From contig DDTJ01000071.1 of assembly GCA_002344525.1 (NCBI GenBank), positions 34,875 through 98,874 on the forward strand: 64,000 nt of DNA, in the 5' to 3' direction. Position numbers and translations under genes: made by a program. The notes under the pieces were generated by a model. It was not told where the DNA came from. It saw only the letters and a list, made by a program, of their open reading frames with translations, and did no database searches. This document shows, piece by piece, positions 26,085 through 35,600 of the stretch. Source of the DNA: Akkermansiaceae bacterium UBA2367. GTDB taxonomy: Bacteria; Verrucomicrobiota; Verrucomicrobiia; Verrucomicrobiales; DEV007. Within the stretch, counting starts at the first letter, position 1, and each line of letters opens with the position of its first letter.

Positions 26085-27116
26085 CTACTCCCATCCGGCC
26101 AAGTTGAAGAGACGCACCGCCTCGGCGTTGTGGTTCGCGAGCGCGGCGAGGGGGACGGCGTCCGCCTTGAATTTGCCCCACCGGGTCTGCACCGCCGACC
26201 AAGCGGCGGATTCGACGACCGGGTATTCGAAGGTCTCGGACGCGATCATCGTCTGAATCTCGTCGGAGAGCAGGAATTCGAGGAAGGCTTGCGCCTCCGC
26301 CGTCTTCTTCGAGCCTTTCACGATCCCCGCGCCGCTGATGTTGATGTGGGTGCCGCGCCCCTCCTGATTCGGGAAGAAGATCTTCACGGCGGCGGCGGCT
26401 TCGCGGTCCTTCGGATCTTCCGACGTTTCCAGCAGCCCGAGGTAGTAGGTGTTCGAGATGGCCACATCCGCGAGACCGGCCGCCACCGCGCGGATCTGGT
26501 CGCGGTCGCTGCCTTGGGGCGGGCGGGCCATGTTCTTGCGGACGGCGGTGGCCCAAGCCCCGGCGGCTTCCGCGCCGTTGGCCGCGATGAACGTGGCGAG
26601 GAGCGACTGGTTGTAGGCGTTCGCCGAGGAGCGCACCACGAGGCGTCCGCGCCACTTGGGATCGGCGAGATCCTCGTAGGTGGAGAGCTCCCCGGGCTTC
26701 ACCCGCTCCGGCGAATAGACGATGACGCGGGCGCGCTTCGTCAGCGCCACCCAATGCCCCTCCGGGTCGCGCAACGTATCGGGGACGCGGGAGAGGACCA
26801 CTTCCGCGTGCGGCTGCAGCAGGCCCGCCTGCTTCGCCTTCTCCAAGCCGCCGCCGTCGGCGGTCATGAAGAGGTCCGCCTCGGTCTTGTCGCCCTCCTC
26901 CTGGAGGCGGGCGATCAGCTCGTCCGCGCCCGCCTTCACCACATCGACGCGGATGCCGGTTTTCTCCTGGAACATCTTTTGCAGCGTCTCGTCGAACTGG
27001 TAGTGCCGCTGGGTGTAGAGGACCAAGGACTTCGGCGGAGGCGGAACATCAGCCCGCGCAGGCAGCGCGGCGGCGAAAAGTCCGGCACAGAGGGCAAGGA
27101 GGGCGGATCGGATCAT
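26085..27116 (-). CDS. Ferric-iron ABC transporter substrate-binding protein
   Basis: 343 residues. Signal peptide (about 1-22, ending LPARA), then a type 2 periplasmic binding fold with LVLYTQRHYQFDETL, LRDPEGHWVALTKRARVIVYS, NTYYLGLLE and HINISGAGI, matching the FbpA/FutA/IdiA group. The tyrosines of NTYYLG and of the YTQRHY region are the expected ferric-iron ligands. It is the first gene of the transporter unit. A Fur-box-like site lies about 29 bases before the start codon, supporting iron-regulated expression. Confidence 0.92.
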   Translation of the reverse strand: MIRSALLALCAGLFAAALPARADVPPPPKSLVLYTQRHYQFDETLQKMFQEKTGIRVDVVKAGADELIARLQEEGDKTEADLFMTADGGGLEKAKQAGLLQPHAEVVLSRVPDTLRDPEGHWVALTKRARVIVYSPERVKPGELSTYEDLADPKWRGRLVVRSSANAYNQSLLATFIAANGAEAAGAWATAVRKNMARPPQGSDRDQIRAVAAGLADVAISNTYYLGLLETSEDPKDREAAAAVKIFFPNQEGRGTHINISGAGIVKGSKKTAEAQAFLEFLLSDEIQTMIASETFEYPVVESAAWSAVQTRWGKFKADAVPLAALANHNAEAVRLFNLAGWE

Positions 27117-27144
27117 GGCGGAGGGAGGAGGAGGGTTTCTTTAA

Positions 27145-27159
27145 TGAGAATGAATCTCG
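27145..27159 (-). promoter_or_regulatory. Fur-box-like operator
   Basis: TGAGAATGAATCTCG fits the 7-1-7 Fur pattern TGATAATnATTATCA in dyad form: the left half is TGAGAAT and the right half matches its inverse at five of seven positions; TAATGAGAATG on one side and GATAAC on the other extend the similarity. It is the only AT-rich patch between the start of the iron-binding-protein gene and the upstream repeat. Confidence 0.5.
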
Positions 27160-27285
27160 ATAACTCTTCCACAATCAGGGCGAAGCTCCGGGGAATCAAG
27201 TGGGAAAATGCCGGGGCGGGGCGGCGGGAAAGCGTGTTTCCGGTGGTCGGCGCGATCCACGCCAGCACGATCACATTACTAAAAG

Positions 27286-27323
27286 CCCCCTCTCCCCTTG
27301 GGAGAGGGCCGGGGTGAGGGTCA
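27286..27323. repeat. Palindromic repeat family F (ccctctccc type)
   Basis: CCCTCTCCC-CTT-GGGAGAGGG hairpin followed by CCGGGGTGAGGGTCA, a sequence type widespread in many bacterial genomes. It begins one base past the stop codon of the RhuM-like gene and could act as a 3' end stabiliser or terminator-like hairpin for it, though there is no T-run. Confidence 0.7.
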
Positions 27324-28454
27324 TTACTTGTTCCCTTTCTTCTCCGGCAGTTCCTTGAGCATCCGATCAAAGTCCGACTCAAACAAGCGATCCTGCACGA
27401 TGCGGTATTTCTCGAACTCGCTTTCCGAATGGGCTTGGGCGATTTCGGCTGTGACCTTGCCCGCGTCCTGCAAGATTTCCCGGTCCGTCGCGACGATGAA
27501 ACGGTTGAGGCGCGTTTCCCAGTCCTGCATGGTCATGGGAATCTGTCGCATCGCCATGTCTTCGGCCACATCGAGGTAGGCGGAGACGAGGCGTTGCAGT
27601 TGCTCCATTTCGTTTTCCGTGAGGTAGTTTTTCGCCACGCTGACATCGAACTTCTGGATTTTTCCGCCGGGCGCGTCCTTCCAAGTGGTGAGGCCCATGC
27701 GATCCTTGCTCGCATCGGCGCGGGAGAGGATGACCTCCGCCGCCGTCTGTCCGTGGATGGCCCAATACAGCTTGTTTTGCACGGTGGCGAAGAAACGCTT
27801 GGTCGCAGCGGCGGTGACATCGTAGTCGATGGAAGTCGCATAGATGTCGGTGATTTTCTGGTAGAACTTGCGTTCGCTGAGACGGATCTCCCGGATGCGC
27901 TGGAGCTGTTCCTCGAAGTATTTCTTGCCGAGGATGGAGCCGTCATTCTTCAGGCGCTCGTCATCCATCGCGAAGCCCTTGATGGTGAAGGACTCGATGA
28001 TGGTCGTGGCCCACTTGCGGAACTGCACCGCACGTTCGGAGTTGACCTTGTAGCCGACGGCGATGATGGCGGCGAGGTGGTAGTGCTGGGTGTCGTAGGA
28101 TTTGCCGTCGGCGGCAGTTATCCGAAAATTTCGGATAACTGAATCCTCCTTCAACTCGTTGTCAGTGAAGATCTTTTTGAGGTGGTAGTTGATCGTTCTC
28201 ACGTCCACATCGTATAGCAGCCCCATCATTTTCTGGCTGAGCCAAACATTTTCATCCGCATAAACGGCCTCGACCCCACTCTGACCGCTCGCCGCCACAA
28301 AGCTCAGATACTCCGCCGCCGAGGAGCGGACCAAGGAGACTTCGGCGTTTTTCTTGGAGCGACCGCCGGGGATGGGTTTGTTTTGGCTCATGATGCGGCT
28401 TGAAATGGATGGCAACTCATCGGCGATGGACAGTTCTTCGTTACTGATTCCCAT
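27324..28454 (-). CDS. RhuM family protein
   Basis: 376 residues, slightly longer than usual for the family because of an N-terminal extension. The central region has the RhuM pattern: VWLSQKMMGLLYDVDVRTIN, HLKKIFTDNELKEDSVIRNF, TQHYHLAAIIAVGYKVNSER, QFRKWATTIIE and GFAMDDERLKN. RhuM was named in a Salmonella pathogenicity island; relatives are common in mobile and defence-associated loci, and the biochemical role is unknown. The start ATG is preceded by a perfect AAGGAGG at optimal spacing, almost unique in this window, and overlaps the preceding gene by 14 bases. GC is lower than in the flanking core genes. Third gene of a cassette with an Abi-like protein. Confidence 0.88.
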   Translation of the reverse strand: MGISNEELSIADELPSISSRIMSQNKPIPGGRSKKNAEVSLVRSSAAEYLSFVAASGQSGVEAVYADENVWLSQKMMGLLYDVDVRTINYHLKKIFTDNELKEDSVIRNFRITAADGKSYDTQHYHLAAIIAVGYKVNSERAVQFRKWATTIIESFTIKGFAMDDERLKNDGSILGKKYFEEQLQRIREIRLSERKFYQKITDIYATSIDYDVTAAATKRFFATVQNKLYWAIHGQTAAEVILSRADASKDRMGLTTWKDAPGGKIQKFDVSVAKNYLTENEMEQLQRLVSAYLDVAEDMAMRQIPMTMQDWETRLNRFIVATDREILQDAGKVTAEIAQAHSESEFEKYRIVQDRLFESDFDRMLKELPEKKGNK

Positions 28455-28836
28455 CCCCCACCTCCTTTTCCTGATCCCATATCTCCCGATAGGCGCTCAC
28501 ATACCCGAGCGCGACTTCTGGATTGAGGTCGTAGCAGTCACGACACAATGCCTTGAAAAGCGCGAGGCCTTCCGGGATGCAGGCGCTATCCAAGAGGAGA
28601 TCGAGAGTGCGCTCGATCTGCTGGACATCCCGGCTGCGGCTGTGGAGGATCCGCTGGACTTCCGGGGCGCAGGCTTGGTCCACTTGCAGGTGAAGCGAGT
28701 GCAGCGGAGCGATCAGGTCCTTCATTCCCTCAAGAAAGGCATCATAGGAATCGGGCTCAGTTTCCATGTCCGGAGTTTCCAGGTTTGATTGGGTCACGTC
28801 CTCCATCCTCGCATGACGGCAACGATTCAGGCTCAT
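28441..28836 (-). CDS. Unknown protein in Abi-RhuM cassette
   Basis: 131 residues from an ATG that overlaps the stop of the Abi-like gene (ATGA); later starts at 28806 and 28767 are possible. The product is acidic and helical (KDLIAPLHSLHLQVDQ, RDVQQIERTLDLLLDS) with three cysteines in ACAPE, SACIPE and ALCRDCYDL (four counting both in CRDC). No signal peptide, membrane segment or known catalytic motif. Overlaps on both sides tie it to the Abi-like and RhuM genes, so it is likely a working part of the cassette, perhaps an antitoxin, adaptor or regulator. Family not recognised. Confidence 0.7.
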   Translation of the reverse strand: MSLNRCRHARMEDVTQSNLETPDMETEPDSYDAFLEGMKDLIAPLHSLHLQVDQACAPEVQRILHSRSRDVQQIERTLDLLLDSACIPEGLALFKALCRDCYDLNPEVALGYVSAYREIWDQEKEVGDGNQ

Positions 28837-29519
28837 GGATTGGGCCATTGGGTTTGAAGTTTGTCGATCCACGGAGCCAGTCCGTCTTTTCTCAGCAAGG
28901 CGAAGCGGTCGAGGGCTTGCGCCAGATCGTGGAGTTCCGGCGAAATCCAGGAGATGATTTCAAGAATGGCAAGGCGCCGGGCGTCCAGATCCGTCCAGTG
29001 GAGGATGCGCTCGTGATGGAAGACCCGGTTGCGAAGGTCGCGGATATCCTGCCATCGCCGATCGAGCTTGGCTTGATATTGCTCCGTGGCGGGGGCATGG
29101 GGAAATGCTTTTCGGGAAAGAAACGCGCCGATGCCTGTGCGGGCGTGGGAATTGTTGAAGAACCCAGTCCAGAAGCCGAAAGTAAGTTCGGCGACGATGC
29201 GGCCCGCCGTGAGCGGTTTCCGGTTTCGTTGCAGAGTTGCCTTGGCTTCGGCCACTTTGTCCTGTTGCCAAGGGGTGAGCCGGGCCGCCGGTGAGTCATA
29301 CCAAGCATCCGTGCCGCAGTGGTCGGCGAGTTCCCGGTGAACCTCGTTTCGCAACGCGATCTCCGCGAACTGGAGCGAGGGGTAAAGCGATTCGCTCAAG
29401 GCCATGTTCAGCATGTAGCGGGCGAGCGTGAGCTTGCGGTCCGCGCCGTCCCGTCGGTAAACGTCGATGCGCTCCGTGTGGAGAATGCCCTCGATTTGCT
29501 GGAAAAAGGCGGGATTCAT
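28833..29519 (-). CDS. Abi-like (Abi_2-type) HEPN protein
   Basis: 228 residues. The pattern LQFAEIALRNEVHREL, AWYDSP, GRIVAELTFGFWTGFF and RDLRNRVFHHE (residues 160-170) matches the Abi family of abortive-infection proteins. The R-N-x3-H segment (R163 to H168/H169) is the signature of HEPN-type ribonucleases, suggesting an RNA-cleaving toxin that halts growth upon phage or stress signals. First gene of a three-gene overlapping unit with a 131-residue unknown and a RhuM protein. Lower GC than neighbours. A longer frame upstream is not supported; the ATG at 29519 gives the usual start of the family. Confidence 0.82.
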   Translation of the reverse strand: MNPAFFQQIEGILHTERIDVYRRDGADRKLTLARYMLNMALSESLYPSLQFAEIALRNEVHRELADHCGTDAWYDSPAARLTPWQQDKVAEAKATLQRNRKPLTAGRIVAELTFGFWTGFFNNSHARTGIGAFLSRKAFPHAPATEQYQAKLDRRWQDIRDLRNRVFHHERILHWTDLDARRLAILEIISWISPELHDLAQALDRFALLRKDGLAPWIDKLQTQWPNP

Positions 29520-29583
29520 GAGCGCAGGCAGCCGATTCCGAGGAGGGAATCTGTTTGACTTGCCGATATGGTGGTGGCATGTT

Positions 29584-29649
29584 GGCTCCGTTGACCCCGG
29601 GATCCCTTCCTTGGCCGCTTGCGGTTGAGAGGCCCCGGGGTTTCTTTTT
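29584..29649 (+). ncRNA. Candidate small RNA ending in a terminator hairpin
   Basis: A TTGACT (29555-29560) and CATGTT (29578-29583) with 17-base spacing could drive transcription. The transcript would end at a hairpin whose 8-base stem ACCCCGGG pairs with CCCGGGGT (29594-29601 with 29634-29641), followed by TTCTTTTT. No protein-coding gene upstream on this strand would need a terminator, which is why a short independent RNA is considered. The -10 match is poor, and the long loop weakens the terminator. Confidence 0.3.
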
Positions 29650-29856
29650 GGGCGGATTCAGAATTCATAGCCGAGTCTTTTCAGGTTGGCGCGGGTTTGC
29701 GGGAAGTTGCTTTGCGGGCCATCGGGGAAAGGAAAGTGGCAGCCTACCACGACCGGCCCGCCTTCTCCAATCCCTTTCGCCCCCACGTCCCGGCTTCGCC
29801 TCAGCGCCCGCGCCTCGCCCCGAAGACAAATCCCCCCTCCCCTCCCCCGAGCGGGA

Positions 29857-29885
29857 TTGACACGGGGGTGCCCCACGCCTTAAAC
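29857..29885 (+). promoter_or_regulatory. Sigma-70 promoter of the ATP-grasp/transglutaminase cluster
   Basis: TTGACA, a 17-base spacer and TTAAAC; the -35 is a consensus match and the -10 matches at three or four of six positions. Transcription would start near 29892, about 25 bases before the GTG start of the first gene. It is one of the clearest promoters in the window. Confidence 0.55.
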
Positions 29886-29916
29886 GTTTGGCATTCAAAA
29901 TGCTAAGTTTGTCGCA

Positions 29917-31377
29917 GTGAAAGAGCAGTTCGAGCAATACGACGTCGGGGACTTCTTCGACGAGGCCTTCCCGAAGGGGGGGGGCTCCGTCCGCCCCACC
30001 TACCGGGAGACGGCGGATTTCTTCGCCAACCTCACCGACGAACGAATGCGGACGAGCCTCCGCTCGCTGGAGCGGACCTTCCTGAAGCAGGGCGTCACCT
30101 TCACGGTCTATTCGGACGGCCAAGGGACGGAGCGCATCTTCCCCTTCGACCCCTTCCCCCGCATCATCCCGGCGGAGGAATGGGCGGTGATCGAGCAGGG
30201 TCTGCGCCAGCGCATCCAAGCGCTGAACCTCTTCCTGAAGGACATCTACTCCGAGCGGCGCATCCTGAAGGAGAAGGTCATCCCCGAGGAGCTGATCAAG
30301 ACCTCGAAGCACAACCGCGCCGAATTCGCCGGGGTGAAGCTGCCGCACGACACCTACATCCACATCTGCGGCACGGACCTGATCCGCGACGGCGAGGGGC
30401 GCTACTGCGTGCTGGAGGACAACGGGCGCTGCCCCTCGGGCGTGTCCTACATGCTGGAGAACCGCCTCGCGATGAAGCGGACCTTCCCCGACCTCTACCG
30501 CAAGCTCAACGTCGAGCGCGTCGCGGACTACCCGCTGGAGCTGCTGAAGACCCTCCACGCCGTCTCCCCCCGGCAGCAGGACGCGCCGGTGTGCGTGCTG
30601 CTGACGCCGGGCCAATACAACAGCGCCTACTTCGAGCACACCTTCCTCGCCCAGCAGATGGGCATCGAGATCGTGGAGGGGCGCGACCTGCTCGTCGAGA
30701 ACGAGCGGGTTTACATGCACACGACGAAGGGTCTCGTCCAAGTGGATGTGATCTACCGCCGCATCGACGACGACTTCCTCGACCCGCGCTTCTTCCGCCG
30801 CGACTCCATCCTCGGCGTGCCCGACCTGATGCGGGCCTACCGCGCCGGGAACGTCACCCTCGTCAACGCCGTCGGCACGGGCGTAGCGGACGACAAGGCG
30901 ACCTACGCCTACGTGCCGGAGATGATCCGCTTCTACCTCTCGGAGGAGCCGGTCCTGCCTAACATTGAAACCTATCTCGGAAGCCGTCCCGACGAACTCG
31001 CCTACATGCTGGAGAAAATGGACCAGCTCGTGGTGAAGGCGGTCGATGAGGCGGGCGGCTACGGCATGTTGATCGGTCCGGCCTCGACGAAGGCGGAGGT
31101 CGAGGAGTTCCGCGCCAAGGTGAAGTCGAACCCGCGCGGCTTCATCGCCCAACCGGTGATCTCGCTCTCGCGCCACCCCACCTTCTGCGACGGGACGCTG
31201 GAGGGCCGCCACATCGACCTGCGACCCTTCGTCCTGACGGGGAAGGAGACCGTCGTGATCCCCGGCGGCCTCACTCGCGTGGCCCTGCGCAAGGGTTCGC
31301 TCGTGGTCAATTCGTCGCAAGGCGGGGGGAGCAAGGACACTTGGGTGTTGCGGGCGGCGCCGCTGGCGGAGACTTGA
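29917..31377 (+). CDS. Circularly permuted ATP-grasp type 2 protein
   Basis: 486 residues from a GTG. Matches the CP_ATPgrasp type 2 family (former DUF404/DUF407): IIPAEEWAVIEQGLRQRIQ, LNLFLKDIYSERRIL, THIHICGTDLIRDGEGRY-like sequence, VLEDNGRCPSGVSYMLENR, LVEGRDLLVEN-like segment, VDVIYRRIDDDFLDP, VKAVDEAGGYGMLIGP and FVLTGKETVVIPGGLTRVAL. By family relation it is an ATP-dependent COOH-NH2 ligase, predicted by comparative genomics to make or modify peptides; substrates have not been established as far as I know. It leads a cluster with alpha-E and transglutaminase genes, and follows a good sigma-70 promoter. Confidence 0.93.
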   Translation: MKEQFEQYDVGDFFDEAFPKGGGSVRPTYRETADFFANLTDERMRTSLRSLERTFLKQGVTFTVYSDGQGTERIFPFDPFPRIIPAEEWAVIEQGLRQRIQALNLFLKDIYSERRILKEKVIPEELIKTSKHNRAEFAGVKLPHDTYIHICGTDLIRDGEGRYCVLEDNGRCPSGVSYMLENRLAMKRTFPDLYRKLNVERVADYPLELLKTLHAVSPRQQDAPVCVLLTPGQYNSAYFEHTFLAQQMGIEIVEGRDLLVENERVYMHTTKGLVQVDVIYRRIDDDFLDPRFFRRDSILGVPDLMRAYRAGNVTLVNAVGTGVADDKATYAYVPEMIRFYLSEEPVLPNIETYLGSRPDELAYMLEKMDQLVVKAVDEAGGYGMLIGPASTKAEVEEFRAKVKSNPRGFIAQPVISLSRHPTFCDGTLEGRHIDLRPFVLTGKETVVIPGGLTRVALRKGSLVVNSSQGGGSKDTWVLRAAPLAET

Positions 31378-31380
31378 TCG

Positions 31381-31485
31381 GTAAACGGTGAACCGTCAAC
31401 CGTAAACGGTTCACTCACCAAGAATACCCCCTTCACCGCCACAACCTCCCCACCGTTCACCGTTCACAGCCCCACCGTTCACCGA
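31381..31485. repeat. Short-unit repeats of the gttcaccg type
   Basis: Alternating units GGTGAACCG, CGGTTCAC and CCGTTCACCG in both orientations flank a central unique stretch, giving a weak inverted structure. It separates the ATP-grasp and alpha-E genes. Similar AAGGTGAAAGG and CTGAAAACTG units lie near 32485 and 32630. Confidence 0.6.
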
Positions 31486-31486
31486 A

Positions 31487-32461
31487 ATGCTCTCCCGCGT
31501 CGCCGAAAACCTCTACTGGATGAGCCGCTACATCGAGCGGGCCGACAACCTCGCCCGGCTCGTCACCGCCCACCAGAACGAACTGCTCGATGCCACCTCG
31601 AACCTCACCGGCGAGCACGAGTGGCACCCTCTCCTCGAAGTGACCTCGATGGGCGACGCGAACTCGCAGGAGGATGTCATCACCTACATGGTCAGCTCGC
31701 AGGAGAATGCCGACAGCGTGCGGAACTGCGTCTTCCTCGCCCGCGAGAACGCGCGGGCGGTGCGCGACCAGATCTCGGAGGAGATGTGGCTGGAGCTGAA
31801 CGCCCTCTGGCTCGACCTGAAGCAGATCCCGGAGAGCGATCCCGACCGCCACAGCCGCATCTGCGAGATGACGGTGCGCTCCTCCCTGCTCTTCCGGGGG
31901 ATCGAGCACACCGTCCTGCCGCGCACGGACGTGTGGGCCTTCGTCCAGCTCGGCGAATACCTTGAGCGCGCCGACAAGACGAGCCGCATCGTCGATCTAC
32001 CCAACTTCCTGCCCGCCCACGAGGCGGCCCCGGCGTGGAACACGATGCTGCGAGCCTGCGGCGCCTCGGCGGAGTACCGCCAGCGTTTCGGCGGCGAGGT
32101 CGATGCCACGAGCGCCTCGACCCTGCTGCTTTTCTCCGCGACCTTCCCGCGCTCGGTCCGCTTCTGCGTGAAGAAGATCGACGAGCTGCTCCACCAGATT
32201 TCGGAAACGGACGAGGGCGAATACCTGAACGAGGCCGAGCGGGCCACCGGTGCCCTGCTCGCGCGGCTGAATTTCTCCGGCGTCGAGGAGATCGGGGCGA
32301 TGGGGTTGCACGACTACGTCGATTCGCTGCAAATCGTCTTCAACCGCATCGGCTACGAAATCTCGCAGCGCTATTTCCTCCTCCGACGTGACGCTCCGCC
32401 CGCGAGCGCGGAGGATTACGTGAACAGCCGGATGCAAGCTCAAGTGTCGATGCAGCAATGA
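31487..32461 (+). CDS. Alpha-E domain-containing protein
   Basis: 324 residues, all-helical. It begins MLSRVAENLYWMSRYIERADNLARLVTAHQN, the defining N-terminus of the alpha-E (former DUF403) family, and contains repeated glutamate- and arginine-rich helices (RENARAVRDQISEEMWLELN). Alpha-E proteins occur next to circularly permuted ATP-grasp ligases and transglutaminases and are thought to act with them in a predicted peptide synthesis or modification system; no activity has been shown to my knowledge. A second alpha-E domain forms the C-terminal half of the fusion gene downstream. Confidence 0.93.
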   Translation: MLSRVAENLYWMSRYIERADNLARLVTAHQNELLDATSNLTGEHEWHPLLEVTSMGDANSQEDVITYMVSSQENADSVRNCVFLARENARAVRDQISEEMWLELNALWLDLKQIPESDPDRHSRICEMTVRSSLLFRGIEHTVLPRTDVWAFVQLGEYLERADKTSRIVDLPNFLPAHEAAPAWNTMLRACGASAEYRQRFGGEVDATSASTLLLFSATFPRSVRFCVKKIDELLHQISETDEGEYLNEAERATGALLARLNFSGVEEIGAMGLHDYVDSLQIVFNRIGYEISQRYFLLRRDAPPASAEDYVNSRMQAQVSMQQ

Positions 32462-32539
32462 CGCGGCGCAGCCGCGTCAGTAAAAGGTGAAAGGCAAAAA
32501 GTGAAAGGTCCGGGACAAGCGCAAGGGAGGAGCGACGTG

Positions 32540-32616
32540 GTAGAGAAATTCGTGAGAATTTCTCCCCGAATTGGGTTTGAAGAACGCTCTGGAGAAATTC
32601 TCACGAATTTCTCTAC
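32540..32616. repeat. Repeat family B, paired inverted copies
   Basis: Two identical 26-base arms in exactly inverted orientation (32540-32565 and 32591-32616), each containing the small palindrome GAAATTC-GTGA-GAATTTC. The outer ends read GTAGAGAA and TTCTCTAC. A variant copy with compensatory changes lies at 55261-55335. It sits between the alpha-E and transglutaminase genes of one cluster. Confidence 0.85.
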
Positions 32617-32664
32617 AGGTCGGACCGCTGAAAACTGAACTCTGAAAACTGCCCACTTGATCCA

Positions 32665-35600
32665 ATGTCCATCCACGCGGCGCTCTATCATCGCACCACC
32701 TACGAATTCGACCGGGAGATCTCGCTTTTCCCCCACATCGTCCGTCTGAAACCGGCTCCGCATTCGCGCACGCCGATCCGGGCCTATTCGCTGCGGATCG
32801 AGCCGGAGACGCATTTCATCAACTGGCAGCAGGATCCCTTCGGCAACTACCTCGCCCGTCTCGTCTTCCCCGAGAAGACGAAGAAGCTGGAGATCGTCGT
32901 CGATCTCGTCGCGGACATGACGACGATCAATCCCTTCGACTTCTTCCTCGAAGAGGCTGCGGAGAAATTTCCCTTCGCCTACGAACCCGCCCTCCTCGCC
33001 GAACTCGCACCCTATCTCGTGCGCAGCGATCCCGCGCCCGGCCTCGACGAACTCGCCGCCGAACTGAGGCCCTCCGAACCGATACCCACCATCGACTTCC
33101 TCGTCTCGGTGAACCAGCGCATCAACGGGCTCGTCGATTACCGCATCCGCATGGAGCCGGGGGTGCAGACCTGCGACGAGACGCTCTCGACCCGCTCCGG
33201 CTCGTGCCGCGACTCCGCCTTCCTCCTCGTGCAACTGTTCCGCGCCATGGGGTTGGCGGCGCGTTTCGTCTCGGGCTACCTCGTCCAGCTCGTGCCCGAC
33301 GAGAAGCCGCTCGAAGGCCCCGAGGGGCCGAAGGAGGACTTCACCGACCTGCACGCTTGGACCGAGGTCTATCTGCCCGGCGCGGGCTGGGTCGGGCTGG
33401 ACGCGACCTCGGGACTCTTCGCCGGGGAGGGGCACATCCCCCTCGCTTGCACGCCGGAGCCGTCGAGCGCCGCGCCCGTAACCGGATCGGTCGAGCCTTG
33501 CGAGACGCGTTTCGACTTCGCCAACGTCGTCACCCGCGTCCACGAGGAGCCGCGCGTGACCAAACCCTATACGGAGGAGGAGTGGACCGTGATCGAGTCC
33601 CTCGGCCACGCGGTGGACCGGCGGCTGTTGAAAGGCGACGTGCGCCTGACCATGGGCGGCGAGCCGACCTTCGTCTCCATCGACGACATGGACGGCGACG
33701 AGTGGAACACCACCGCCGACGGCGAGGCGAAGCGGACCCGCGCCATCGACCTGACTTGGCGCTTGCGCGACGCCTTCGCCCCCGGCGGGGTGATCTGGTT
33801 CGGCGAGGGCAAGTGGTATCCCGGCGAGCCGGTGCCGCGCTGGGCCTACGGCGTCTTTTGGCGGAAGGACGGCTACCCCATGTGGCGCTCCGCCGCGACC
33901 CTCGCCGATCCCTCGAAGCCCGGCCCCTACGGCCACGAGGAACCGGGCCTCCTCGCCCGCGGCATCGCCGAGGCGCTCGGCATCCTGCAGGATTGCGTCC
34001 TGCCCGCGCTGGAGGATGTCGAATACTACCGCTGGCGGGCCTCGACCCTGCCGCATTTCGAAACCGTGACCGAGGCGGAGGAGGACGACTCGCTGGAGCG
34101 CCGCACCCTCGCCGCCTTGGAGAAGCGCGGCCTCGACGTGCCGAGCGGCTTCGTCCTGCCCCTCTACCACCGCAAAACCACGCAACGCTGGACCGGGGTT
34201 CGCTGGCAGTTGAAGCGCGGCGACCTCTTCCTCATCCCCGGCTCCTCGGCGATGGGCTTCCGCCTGCCACTCGACTCCATCCGCAAGGCGACGAAGGAGG
34301 ATCTCCTCGAAGAGCGCCACCCGCTGAAGGACGCCTTCCCCGACCTCGACCCCGATCCGTTGCGGCCCTACGACGCGCCCGCGCCGGATTCCGGCAACGA
34401 CGACAACGCCGACGACAAGGGCTGGGTGCCGCGCACCGCCCTCTCCGTAGAGACGCGCGAGGGCCGCCTCCACGTCTTCCTCCCGCCGACGGGCACGCTG
34501 GAACCCTACCTCGAACTCCTCGCCGCCGTCGAACTGGCCGCGACGCGGGCGAACCTGAAAGTCGTCGTCGAGGGCTACGAAGCTCCCCACGACCCGCGCA
34601 TCGAACGGCTCAAGGTCACGCCCGACCCCGGCGTCATCGAGGTGAACATCCATCCCTCGGCCTCGTGGGACGAACTCGTCTCGCGCACCACGACCCTCTA
34701 CGAGCAGGCCCGGCTCGCCCGGCTCGGGGCGGAGAAATTCATGCTCGACGGGCGGCACACCGGCACCGGCGGCGGCAACCACGTCGTCATCGGCGGGCGC
34801 ACCCCGGCGGACAGCCCCTTCCTGCGGCGCCCCGACCTCCTCGCCAGCCTCGTCGCCTACTGGCAGAACCACCCCGGCCTCTCCTACCTCTTCTCCGGCC
34901 TCTTCATCGGCCCGACGAGCCAAGCCCCGCGCGTGGACGAGACGCGCGACGACCGCCTCTTCGAACTCGACATCGCCCTCGCCGCCCTGCGCCGCAAGGT
35001 CGATCCGCCTTGGATGGTGGACCGCATCATGCGGCACCTCCTCACCGACCTCACCGGGAACACGCACCGGGCCGAGTTCTGCATCGACAAGCTCGCCTCG
35101 CCCGACTCGGCCAGCGGCTCGCTCGGGCTGCTGGAGCTGCGGGCCTTCGAGATGCCGCCGCACCTGCGCATGTCGCTGGTGCAGAGCCTGCTGGTGCGCT
35201 CGCTCATCCTGCTTTTCTGGGAGAAGCCCTACCGCCATTCCTCGGTGCGCTGGGGCACGGGGCTGCACGACCGCTTCATGCTGCCGCATTATGTATGGGA
35301 GGACGTCGTCGATGTCTGCGAGGATCTCCAAGCCGGAGGGATCGCCTTCGAGAGCGGCTGGCCGCGGCCCTTCCTCGAATTCCGCTTCCCCAAATACGGT
35401 GCGGTCCACCACCACGGCGTCGATCTGGAGCTGCGCGCCGCCCTCGAGCCTTGGCACGTCCTCGGCGAGGAATCGACCAGCCAAGGCACGGCCCGCTTCG
35501 TCGATTCCTCGCTGGAGCGGCTCCAAGTGCGCGTCTCCGGCCTCGTCGAGGGCCGCCACGCCATCCTCTGCAACGGCCACCGCATCCCCCTGAACCCGGC

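Larger units (their letters stand above)
29520..29916. other. Intergenic region between the Abi cassette and the ATP-grasp cluster
   Basis: About 400 bases. It contains a promoter-to-terminator segment that may encode a small RNA (listed) and the promoter of the ATP-grasp gene (listed). Between about 29660 and 29850 the sequence is pyrimidine-rich with no convincing open frame. Confidence 0.55.
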
